A stretch of 51,526 bases of DNA. It comes from Allorhizocola rhizosphaerae (GTDB taxonomy: Bacteria; Actinomycetota; Actinomycetes; Mycobacteriales; Micromonosporaceae). A program made the translations under genes and the position numbers. Below the pieces are notes generated by a model, which was not told where the DNA came from, ran no database searches, and saw only the letters and a program-made list of their open reading frames with translations. How positions within the stretch are numbered: position 1 is the first letter of the stretch; the number at the start of each line of letters is the position of its first letter. The stretch covers positions 1-51,526 of the forward strand of contig NZ_QJUG01000032.1 of NCBI RefSeq assembly GCF_003426775.1, in the 5' to 3' direction. Shown piece after piece: positions 44,963 through 51,526 of this stretch.

Positions 44963-45431
44963 GATGTCTCCCGCGATCGAGCGGATTCCTGACGCGCTGC
45001 AACACTTCCGGCGCTCGCTCGCGATCGCCCAGGCCGAAGGTGACCACGCGGGCGAGGCCGGCGCGCTCAACCGACTCGGTGAACTGCTGCGCCAACAGGG
45101 CCACCCCGCCGAAGCCGCGGCCGCCCACCGCGCCGCGCTCGCGGTGGCGGCGGCCGGCCGAAGCCGGCCGGAGGAGGCGTCCGCTCACCTCGGCCTGGCC
45201 AACGCCCTGCACGACGCGGGCGACACCTTAGACGCGCGTCGCCATTGGGCGGCGGCTTTACGCTTGCACACCGATCCGGCCGGCACACAGGCCGCCGCGA
45301 TCCGCGCCCGCCTGCGTCAATCAGGTGAGGCGGGCGCAATCGATGCAACCGGGTTCGAGCCGTGCGCCAAGGCAACGCGGCGTCAGGTTACGGCTTGGGC
45401 AGGCCGTCCCTCGGCAGCGCCACGAGCGTGA
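44934..45431 (+). CDS. TPR-repeat protein, probably a truncated piece of a larger regulator
   Basis: 165 aa with two to three tetratricopeptide repeats (DALQHFRRSLAIAQAEGDHA, NRLGELLRQQGHPAEAAAAH, LGLANALHDAGDTLDARRHW), like the C-terminal TPR part of SARP/LuxR-type actinomycete regulators. No DNA-binding or ATPase part is present, and the N-terminus is a duplicated short sequence (MPREA twice) produced by a tandem repeat. It overlaps the previous gene by 11 bases and the convergent deacetylase by 44. It may be a pseudogene. Confidence 0.55.
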   Translation: MPREAMPREAMSPAIERIPDALQHFRRSLAIAQAEGDHAGEAGALNRLGELLRQQGHPAEAAAAHRAALAVAAAGRSRPEEASAHLGLANALHDAGDTLDARRHWAAALRLHTDPAGTQAAAIRARLRQSGEAGAIDATGFEPCAKATRRQVTAWAGRPSAAPRA

Positions 45432-46293
45432 AGCGGGCCTTGAGCCACGGCAGCGCGGTGTGCAAAGCCGTTGTGGTGTCGGGCTTTTGGTAGTCGTGCA
45501 TGAGCACGATCGAGCCCGGCCGCGTCTGGCCCTGCACCACACCCACGATGTGGTTGACCATCGACTCGCCCTTGCCCCATCGCGAGGACTCCCAATCGCG
45601 CGTGTCGACGTCCCAGTGGGTCGGGGTCATGCCGAGCTCCTGACACACGCTCAGATAGTCGGCCGTCCACCGCCCGCCCGGCGCGCGAAAATAAGGCACC
45701 CGCGCATCGGGCACGATGGCCCGGATGGCGTTGTTGGTGTCGGTCAGGTCCTGCCGGATGAGGTCGACCCCGTAGTCGCCGAGCTGGGTGATGTGCTTCC
45801 ACGTGTGGTTGCACAGCGTATGCCCGTCGTTGTGGATGCGCCGGATGAGGGTCGGGTTGGCCTGCGCCTTGACGCCATTGACGCAGAACGTCGCCTTGAC
45901 CCCGCACTGCCGCAGCAGGTCGAGCACCTTGGGCGTGTTGACGGGATCGGGGCCGTCGTCAAACGTGAGCGCCACCGTGGTGTTTCCGGTCGTCTTGACT
46001 GTCCCCAGTGGACCGGCGCCGCCCGCCTGCGGCCGATCCGAGGGCTGACTGCCCGTGCAGTTCAGTGCGATCGGCGGCGTGGTGATCCGCGGCGGGCGCG
46101 GCGCCTGGCTGCGCGCCGGGCTCGCCTGCGGCTCCGCCTCGCCCGTCGGTGTGGGCTCGGCCGACGGCTCCGCAGACTCCACGATGGACGCACTGGGCAC
46201 GGGCGTGGCCGACGGCACCGGATCGGGCTTGGCCGACGTGCACCCGGCCAGTCCGATCACGACCACCGCGGCCAACGCCAGCCGCGCGGTCAT
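45388..46293 (-). CDS. Polysaccharide deacetylase (NodB) lipoprotein, copy 1
   Basis: 301-aa lipoprotein: lipobox VIGLAGC (Cys18), Pro/Ser/Glu-rich linker of ~80 residues, then a carbohydrate esterase family 4 (NodB) domain. Motif 1 is ALTFDDGPD (catalytic base and metal Asp), motif 2 HTLCNHTWKH (metal His pair), motif 3 PYFRAPGGRW, and a late LMHD with His. It removes N- or O-acetyl groups from surface glycans or peptidoglycan. It is coupled by ATGA to a paralogous gene upstream. Confidence 0.9.
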   Translation of the reverse strand: MTARLALAAVVVIGLAGCTSAKPDPVPSATPVPSASIVESAEPSAEPTPTGEAEPQASPARSQAPRPPRITTPPIALNCTGSQPSDRPQAGGAGPLGTVKTTGNTTVALTFDDGPDPVNTPKVLDLLRQCGVKATFCVNGVKAQANPTLIRRIHNDGHTLCNHTWKHITQLGDYGVDLIRQDLTDTNNAIRAIVPDARVPYFRAPGGRWTADYLSVCQELGMTPTHWDVDTRDWESSRWGKGESMVNHIVGVVQGQTRPGSIVLMHDYQKPDTTTALHTALPWLKARFTLVALPRDGLPKP

Positions 46294-47153
46294 GTGCGCC
46301 CCAGCCCGCCCGGTGGCAGGGCGACGAGCGTGAAGCGGGATTTCAGCCAGGGCAGCAGATATCTGAACGCCGTCACGGTGTCGGGCTTGAGGTTGTCGTG
46401 CGCCAACACGATCGAGCCGTTGCGCGTCTTGTTTTGCACGGTCGACACGATGTGGTTGACCATGCTCTGCCCGCGCCCGTATTTGGCGAAGTCCCAGTCA
46501 CGCGTGTCCACATCCCAGTACAACGACGTCATGCCCATGCTGCGCGCGATGCCCACGAGATCGCTGTCGAAGTGCCCACCGGGCGCGCGGAAATACGACA
46601 CCTTGGCCCCGGGCACGGCCTCTTTGATCGCGTTGTTGGTCGCGGCGAGATCGTCGCGGATCGCGGAATCGCCCCGTTTGCGCAGCTCAAGGTCGTGTCG
46701 CCAGGAGTGGTTGCACAGCGTGTGCCCGTCGGCGTGGATGCGCCGGATCAGGTCGGGATAGTTGTGCGCGTTTTTGCCGATGACACAGAACGTGGCCTTG
46801 ATTCCGTTGTCGCGCAACAGATCCAGCACATGCGGGGTGTGCTCGGGGTTGGGCCCGTCGTCGAACGTGAGCGCGACGTCCTTCGACCCGGTCAGCACAT
46901 ATGACCCGCCGGGCCCGGTCTTGGGCTTGGGCGAGGGCGACGGGGAGGGCGGCTTGGGCGAGGCGGGTGGCTGTGTGTGCGACTCGGTGGGGCTCGGCGA
47001 GGGAGACGGCGACGGCGAAGGTGATGGCGAGGGAGACGGGGACGCGGCCGGCGCCGAGGCGGATGGCGGCGGTGTGGCGTTGTTGGACTTTGTCGCGCAG
47101 CCTGTGACCGCCAGGAGCAGAAAAAGGGTAGGGACCACCAAGGGGACTCGCAC
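46290..47153 (-). CDS. Polysaccharide deacetylase (NodB) lipoprotein, copy 2
   Basis: 287-aa paralogue of the next gene: signal peptide with lipobox LLAVTGC (Cys19), a Ser-Pro dipeptide-repeat linker, and a NodB domain with ALTFDDGPN, HTLCNHSWRH and SYFRAPGGHF. The GTG at 47151-47153 is chosen for GGGAGG 4 bases upstream and because it gives a normal lipoprotein signal. The two tandem copies differ mainly in the linker, consistent with a duplication followed by divergence. Confidence 0.9.
   Translation of the reverse strand: MRVPLVVPTLFLLLAVTGCATKSNNATPPPSASAPAASPSPSPSPSPSPSPSPSPTESHTQPPASPKPPSPSPSPKPKTGPGGSYVLTGSKDVALTFDDGPNPEHTPHVLDLLRDNGIKATFCVIGKNAHNYPDLIRRIHADGHTLCNHSWRHDLELRKRGDSAIRDDLAATNNAIKEAVPGAKVSYFRAPGGHFDSDLVGIARSMGMTSLYWDVDTRDWDFAKYGRGQSMVNHIVSTVQNKTRNGSIVLAHDNLKPDTVTAFRYLLPWLKSRFTLVALPPGGLGRT
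46995..47042 (-). repeat. Ser-Pro coding repeat in the deacetylase linker
   Basis: An imperfect 6-base repeat on the leftward strand encodes alternating Ser-Pro pairs, forming a rigid wall-spanning linker. Confidence 0.6.
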
Positions 47154-47340
47154 AAGTCCTCCCGATTTTTGTGGGGGCGACTGGGGCTCCCTGACGATAG
47201 ACCACCGGTGCGACAACGACGCCTTTCGACGAGAGCTTCATCACGCAACATGGGAAACCCACTGCTCAGACCCAGTGAAGAGATCTCGGAATGTGAACGT
47301 CCTCTTGTCAGGTTCGAGAGCTCGGCGGCAAGGTACGCCC

Positions 47341-48876
47341 ATGCAGCTGCGAACCGGCACCGATTGGCAGACGACTCTTACCCGCGCGACGGAGGTCGCA
47401 CCGGAGGCGTTCGACGGTGATGTCCTCCGCAACCTCATCCAGGGGCAGTGGCAGGCCGTGGGCCGCCAGTCCTCGCTGGTCACCCCGGTCGACGGCACGA
47501 CGATCGCCCGGCTGTCCCGGTTGGACGCGGCGACCGCGCAGGCCGCCGTCGAGCACTCGCTCCGCGACCACAAAAAGTGGGCCATCACCCCATTGGGTGA
47601 ACGCAGGGAGCGCGTAACCCAGGCGCTCGACCTTCTCACCGAGCATCGCGATCTGCTCGCCATGCTGCTGGTCTGGGAGATCGGCAAGCCGTGGCGGCTC
47701 GCGTGCGCCGACGTCGACCGCGCCCTCGACGGCGTCCGGTGGTATGTGGGCGAGATCGACCGGCAGATAGGACGGCGCTCCCCGCTTCCCGGCCCGGTGT
47801 CCAACATCGCCAGCTGGAACTACCCGATGAGCGTGCTCGTGCACGCCGAGCTGGTGCAACTGCTCGCGGGCAACGCGGTCATCGCCAAGACCCCGTCCCA
47901 GGGCGGCGCGGTGTGCTTGACCGTCGCCCACGCCCTCATGCAACGCGCCGGACTGCCCGCCACGCTCGTGTCCGGCGGTGGCGAGGAGCTTTCGGAGGTG
48001 CTCGTGCGCGCGCCGCAGATCGGCGCGGTCGCGTTCGTCGGCGGGCGGTCCAACGGCGGCAAAGTCGCCGCGGCCCTGCTCGACACCGACAAGCGGCACA
48101 TGATCGAGCAGGAGGGCCTCAACGCCTGGGGCGTATGGGAATTCTCGCAGTGGGACCTGCTCGCCGGACACCTGCGCAAGGGGTTCGAATATGGCAAGCA
48201 GCGCTGCACCGCCTACCCTCGCTTCGTGGTCCAGCGCGAGCTCGTGGACAGCTTCTTGGATGTGTATCTGCCCGTGGTCAAGTCCATCCGGTTCGGACAC
48301 CCACTGGCGGTCGAGAACGACACCGATCCCCTGCCCGAGCTCGACTTCGGACCGCTCATCAGCGCGACCAAGGCCGACGAGCTGCGCCGCAAGGTCGACG
48401 AGGCGGTGAAGGCCGGTGCCGTACCGCTATATCGAGGAAAAATTGAAACCGGGACCTTCCTCGACGGGCAGGACACCGACGCCTACGTCGCACCGTCCGC
48501 GCTGCTCGCCCCGCCCGGCCGCAGCCGCCTCATGCACGCCGAGCCGTTCGGCCCGGTGGACACGATCGTCGTGGTCGACACCGAGGACGAGCTGCTCGCG
48601 GCCATGAACGCGTCCAACGGCGCGCTCGTGGCGAGCCTGGCCTGCGACGACGAGGACCTGGCCGGCAAGCTCGCCACGGACCTGCAGGCGTTCAAGGTCG
48701 GCATCAACAAGCCTCGATCGCGCGGGGACCGCGAGGAGCCGTTCGGCGGGCGCGGCGCCAGCTGGAAGGGCGCCTTCGTCGGCGGCGAGTTGCTGGTGCA
48801 GGCGGTCACGGTCGGCGACCCCGACGAGCGGCTCTACGGCAACTTCCCCGAATACAGCCGTTACCCCACTACATAG
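47341..48876 (+). CDS. Aldehyde dehydrogenase family protein
   Basis: 511-aa NAD(P)-dependent aldehyde dehydrogenase. VSNIASWNYPMSVLVHAELV corresponds to the cofactor-binding start, and the catalytic Cys289 is in YGKQRCTAYPRF. The expected ELGGK block reads IEQEGLNAWG, with Glu256 33 residues before the Cys, so the general-base position is kept but the following Gly-Gly-Lys is not. It therefore belongs to a divergent actinobacterial subgroup of unknown substrate. The 187-bp region to the left is shared with the divergent deacetylase gene. Its 3' end overlaps the NOS gene by 8 bases. Confidence 0.85.
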   Translation: MQLRTGTDWQTTLTRATEVAPEAFDGDVLRNLIQGQWQAVGRQSSLVTPVDGTTIARLSRLDAATAQAAVEHSLRDHKKWAITPLGERRERVTQALDLLTEHRDLLAMLLVWEIGKPWRLACADVDRALDGVRWYVGEIDRQIGRRSPLPGPVSNIASWNYPMSVLVHAELVQLLAGNAVIAKTPSQGGAVCLTVAHALMQRAGLPATLVSGGGEELSEVLVRAPQIGAVAFVGGRSNGGKVAAALLDTDKRHMIEQEGLNAWGVWEFSQWDLLAGHLRKGFEYGKQRCTAYPRFVVQRELVDSFLDVYLPVVKSIRFGHPLAVENDTDPLPELDFGPLISATKADELRRKVDEAVKAGAVPLYRGKIETGTFLDGQDTDAYVAPSALLAPPGRSRLMHAEPFGPVDTIVVVDTEDELLAAMNASNGALVASLACDDEDLAGKLATDLQAFKVGINKPRSRGDREEPFGGRGASWKGAFVGGELLVQAVTVGDPDERLYGNFPEYSRYPTT

Positions 48877-49996
48877 CGTAAAAGTTGGGCCGCAGGTCGG
48901 CCTCGGCGTAATAGCGGTGGAAGACGGGCGTGAGCGACGCCGACATCGGCGGCACGATCCATGTCCAGTCCGCCGGGACCGGCCTGCCGGCTGCGCGCTC
49001 ACGCTCCACATGGGACATGAACCGCCTGGACTCCGTGTGGTGGTCCGACATGCGCACGCCCGCGCGGGCAAACGAGTGCAGCACGGCGCGATTGAGCTCC
49101 ACCAATGCTCGATCGCGCCAAAGCGTTGCCTCGCTTGACATGTCGAGCCCCATGCAGCGGGCGATCGCCGGGATCATGTTGTATCGGTGCTCGTCGGCGA
49201 GATTGCGTGCGCCGATCTCCGTGCCCATGTACCAGCCCGAAAACGGCGCCAGCGGATAATCGATCCCACCGATCGACAGCCGCATGTTGGAAATGGCCGG
49301 GACCGCGTGCCAGCGCAGCCCGAGCTCGGCGAACCAGACGAACTCGGGGTGTGTCAGCGGGACCTCCAGCACCGCGGTCTCCGGCAGCTCAAAACACGTG
49401 GGCTCCTCGTCGCCCGTCTGCAAAATCAGTGGCAGCAGATCGAATGGGCTCCCCTTGCCCTGCCAACCGAGCGCCATGGCCGCCCGCGTCAGCTCCCGAT
49501 TCTGCGCATCGCCCGCATCGTCGTCGTAGCCCGCGTACCGAATCAGCTGATCGTTGCGCAGCCTGGTCACCGGCCGCCCAGCGACGGCCTGCCGAAAGAC
49601 CGAAATGATCGGACGCAGCCTGCCGCGGTGCTCACCCTCCCCGGTCGCCTTCAGCAGGTGGGCCACCAGGTCTTCAAAGATCTCTTGGTGGGTACGCGAT
49701 GAGCGCCGGTCCAGCACGAGGAGGCTGCGCCAATACAACCTGCCGATGCACCGGCTCGCATTGCGCCACGCCAGGCGTGCGCCGTGCACCAGCTCCTGCG
49801 GGGTGTGCCAGTACGTCCCGAGCGCCGCGATCTGGTCGCGCACCGTCGTGAGGCGCGGCTCGACCCGGCCGAGCGTGGGCACCTCGCCGTACACCGCACG
49901 TAGGAACTCCACGGCCTCGTCCACATCCACCTGGCTTCCCGGCTCCCACTCGCTCAACGCAGCATCGCGATAACCGGTTGGAGCGTTCGAGACCAT
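48869..49996 (-). CDS. nos: Bacterial nitric oxide synthase oxygenase
   Basis: 375-aa oxygenase-only NOS producing NO from arginine with help of cellular reductases. The heme-ligand Cys83 lies in AWRNASRCIGRLYW; substrate and pterin-site blocks FSGWYMGTEIGARNL and NMIPAIARCMGLD follow. The C-terminus keeps PVFHRYY. No reductase domain is attached. The ATG at 49994-49996 is preferred: GAATAT lies 7 bases before it. A perfect palindrome (50031-50047) lies next to the likely -35 region. In Streptomyces turgidiscabies a NOS serves thaxtomin nitration, but no such partner gene (P450 TxtE, peptide synthetase) is adjacent here. Confidence 0.93.
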   Translation of the reverse strand: MVSNAPTGYRDAALSEWEPGSQVDVDEAVEFLRAVYGEVPTLGRVEPRLTTVRDQIAALGTYWHTPQELVHGARLAWRNASRCIGRLYWRSLLVLDRRSSRTHQEIFEDLVAHLLKATGEGEHRGRLRPIISVFRQAVAGRPVTRLRNDQLIRYAGYDDDAGDAQNRELTRAAMALGWQGKGSPFDLLPLILQTGDEEPTCFELPETAVLEVPLTHPEFVWFAELGLRWHAVPAISNMRLSIGGIDYPLAPFSGWYMGTEIGARNLADEHRYNMIPAIARCMGLDMSSEATLWRDRALVELNRAVLHSFARAGVRMSDHHTESRRFMSHVERERAAGRPVPADWTWIVPPMSASLTPVFHRYYAEADLRPNFYAM

Positions 49997-50003
49997 GCGA
50001 GCG

Positions 50004-50009
50004 ATATTC
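50004..50009 (-). promoter_or_regulatory. Leaderless-type -10 element for nos
   Basis: GAATAT, 7 bases, then the ATG at 49996. Confidence 0.45.
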
Positions 50010-50030
50010 GCGTACTCCCCCCGCCCGGAA

Positions 50031-50047
50031 TCGCACACCCTGTGCGA
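50031..50047. promoter_or_regulatory. Perfect palindrome upstream of nos
   Basis: Arms TCGCACA and TGTGCGA around 3 bases, 21 bases upstream of the -10 element. The place next to the -35 suits a regulator that either activates or excludes polymerase. I do not recognise the motif. Confidence 0.55.
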
Positions 50048-50070
50048 CTCTCCCCGCGCCTTTCCTCGTC

Positions 50071-50125
50071 GATCATGAACTTGAGCCCATGCTCGACGGC
50101 GTGTCGCGGCATTAAGTTCATGATC
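50071..50125 (+). repeat. REP-like palindromic element, copy B
   Basis: 55 bases with perfect 12-bp outer arms GATCATGAACTT and AAGTTCATGATC and an inner stem around CGACGGCGTGTCG. It lies between nos and the ACT-GNAT gene. Copy A is at 43010-43064. Similar elements are, from memory, abundant in several actinomycete genomes. Confidence 0.75.
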
Positions 50126-50145
50126 AACGCAGAAACGGGTTGGGG

Positions 50146-51135
50146 TCAGATGGGCGTGGTGGCTAAGTCGCGCACGGGCAGGGTGGCGCTCGTGTGGCCA
50201 CCGTCGTGGTCGAACGTCGCTTGTGGACGGACACGGCGGATCAGGCGAACCATGGCGTGGTTGTCGGCTCGCATGTGCAACTCGACGGCGCGCAGGCCCA
50301 GTGGGCCCGCCAGCCCGAGCAGGCGGCGCAACAGCGCGGTCCCGAGTCCCTTGCGCCGCATGGAATCCTGCACGAGCAACGCGGCCTCGGCCAGCTCGCC
50401 CTCGCCGATCAGATGGGCCATGGCCACGACCTCGCCGTGCTGGTTTTCGGCCAGCAGGGCCACACCGCGCGCCGGGCTCAGCAGCCGTCTCAGCCGCGCG
50501 TCGGACGGTCCGCCGGACGCGGCATGGAGCCTGCGCACCGCCGGCAGGTCGGACTCACCGGCCGGGCGCAGGCTGAGCTCCTCGCCGCCCGGCAGGAGCA
50601 GGGTCGCGTTCGCGGCACGGCAGGTCATCGCGGCACGCGCGACCTCGACCAAAGCCTGAGCACGCGCAAACTCGGCGGGCGTGAACACCGGTGCGAGCCG
50701 GGTCAGCACGATCGTGCCGCCCGCCGGATCGGCCACGCGCATGTTCGTCGCGCCGTGCCCCGTCACCGAGTCGGACCTCTCGTGTTGCACCAGGCATCCG
50801 CCGAGCATCGCGCTCAGGGTCTGGCCAAGTGCCTCCGGGTCGGCGACCAACCGTGCGGCCAGCCCGGCGATCTGCGCGGGCGCATCGACCAGACCGTGCG
50901 CATCGGTGCGCGCGACCCAGGCGTTGCGTCCCCGGCCGCGTTCGATGGCCGCCAGCAGGTCCGCCTCGTCGAGGTTGTCGGGCGCGTCGAGCAGGAAGTC
51001 GTCGACCGCCCCGGCCTCGGTCGTGTGCACTTGAACGGCCAGGATGTTGATGGAGCGCAGGGCGAGGCTCGCGGTCAGCACGGCCAGGAATCCCGGCCGG
51101 TCGTCCACGGTCGCACGTACCCGCCAAAGTGTCAT
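50146..51135 (-). CDS. ACT-like domain fused to GNAT acetyltransferase
   Basis: 329 aa. Residues 1-75 look like an ACT domain (VRATVDDRPGFLAVLTASLA then SINILAVQVH). A middle stretch of about 100 residues is unassigned. The C-terminal ~160 residues are a GNAT fold (LRPAGESDLPAVRRLH, LAEAALLVQDSMRRKGLGTA with the acetyl-CoA-binding RRKGLGTALL loop). An amino-acid-regulated acetyltransferase is the obvious reading, as in known ACT/GNAT regulators, but target and ligand are unknown. ATG 51135 has GGAGG 8 bases upstream. Confidence 0.85.
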   Translation of the reverse strand: MTLWRVRATVDDRPGFLAVLTASLALRSINILAVQVHTTEAGAVDDFLLDAPDNLDEADLLAAIERGRGRNAWVARTDAHGLVDAPAQIAGLAARLVADPEALGQTLSAMLGGCLVQHERSDSVTGHGATNMRVADPAGGTIVLTRLAPVFTPAEFARAQALVEVARAAMTCRAANATLLLPGGEELSLRPAGESDLPAVRRLHAASGGPSDARLRRLLSPARGVALLAENQHGEVVAMAHLIGEGELAEAALLVQDSMRRKGLGTALLRRLLGLAGPLGLRAVELHMRADNHAMVRLIRRVRPQATFDHDGGHTSATLPVRDLATTPI

Positions 51136-51205
51136 GCCCACAGCCTCCTCCCGCGAGGTTTCGAGGCTATTACCCGGCGTTATATGACCTTGTATGTGCG
51201 TCGTT

Positions 51206-51526
51206 TCACAGCGCGGCGGTCATTTCGAGCCGGTCGCCCATCATGACGGCGGTGGCGCGCACCAGTCCCGCCAGGCGGTCGATCTCGGTGGCGTGGAAGG
51301 CCGGCAGCTCGCGGGCCACGGCCAGCACGAGCCCGCCCCGGCCGAACGGCGCGATCGCGTATCGCGTGCCGTCAGCCCCGGTCAGCGCGCGCGGGCGCAG
51401 CGGAGCGATCTCCGGCATGCGCGGCGCCTCGGGAGCGCGCCAGCTCGCGTGGATCACGGCCGGTTCGTGCCGGCGGCTGGCCCAGTCGGCGGGCACCAGC
51501 AGCACGGCTGCCCAGTCGGCGGCGAG
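51206..51526 (-). CDS. GAF-domain-like protein, 3' part only
   Basis: The last 106 codons of a leftward gene that begins beyond the window. AIAPFGRGGLVLAVARELPA and IDRLAGLVRATAVMMG resemble the end of a GAF sensory domain. It lies upstream of the ACT-GNAT gene in the same direction with a 70-base gap. Confidence 0.55.
   Translation of the reverse strand, partial: LAADWAAVLLVPADWASRRHEPAVIHASWRAPEAPRMPEIAPLRPRALTGADGTRYAIAPFGRGGLVLAVARELPAFHATEIDRLAGLVRATAVMMGDRLEMTAAL

Noticed and set aside
46762-47340. Open frame extending the aldehyde dehydrogenase upstream by about 190 codons
   Set aside because: The extension is antisense to the deacetylase linker; the family start is at 47341.

Overview
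This is a high-GC actinomycete chromosome segment. The evidence is the very high GC content with strong GC bias at third codon positions, frequent GTG starts, many ATGA/GTGA stop-start overlaps, abundant leaderless-type promoters, and gene families typical of Actinomycetota (DUF3040, SigE-type sigma factor, BsaP, septum-formation lipoprotein, TgpA-type transglutaminase, bacterial NOS). Streptosporangiales or Micromonosporales would fit, but the order cannot be fixed from sequence alone. I saw no rRNA, tRNA, CRISPR array, insertion sequence or prophage.

Layout. 0-8.5 kb: end of a TgpA-type transglutaminase, then a leftward block (secreted trypsin-like protease, PASTA lipoprotein, SAM methyltransferase, alkaline-phosphatase-like enzyme, DNA polymerase IV, DUF3040 membrane protein). 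8.5-12.2 kb: AEC transporter, PAC2 protein, CapA-like lipoprotein, divergent TetR. 12.2-13.9 kb: a two-gene toxin-antitoxin-like module, XRE-ImmA/IrrE fusion plus PIN-domain protein. 14-21 kb: glycan use, with alpha-galactosidase (GH36), alpha-glucosidase-type GH13, LacI regulator, beta-hexosaminidase (GH20) and a nucleotidyltransferase. 21-30.5 kb: a decaying accessory region holding four or five broken genes (PL8 lyase, TPR/aspartyl-protease, sugar-binding protein, hydroxyacid dehydrogenase, phosphatase), most with internal deletions. Inside it lies an intact cluster of XRE regulator, 31-aa ORF, ImmA/IrrE peptidase, seven-helix membrane protein and MpaB-type oxygenase, headed by a perfect palindrome. 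30.5-35.3 kb: EamA transporter, septum-formation lipoprotein, P450 and DUF2264 protein. 35.5-39.5 kb: biotin genes bioD-bioF diverging from bioB-bsaP and a threonine-aldolase-like gene. 39.6-41.4 kb: RCK subunit and CPA2 antiporter. 41.4-51.5 kb: amidotransferase/LysR pair, SigE-type sigma factor with a membrane partner, two polysaccharide-deacetylase lipoproteins, an aldehyde dehydrogenase, a nitric oxide synthase, an ACT-GNAT protein and the end of a GAF protein.

How the parts fit. A box related to AGTAACCGTTT lies in front of lacI, the PL8 lyase remnant, the sugar-binding remnant and the dehydrogenase remnant, which suggests they once formed one LacI-type regulon for glycan uptake that is now partly lost. 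At least thirteen genes start 6-7 bases after a TANNNT-like hexamer, so leaderless mRNAs appear common here; this fixes several start codons. The best candidates for something little described are the XRE / small ORF / ImmA / 7-TM / MpaB cluster (25.1-28.2 kb) and the XRE-ImmA + PIN pair (12.25-13.9 kb).
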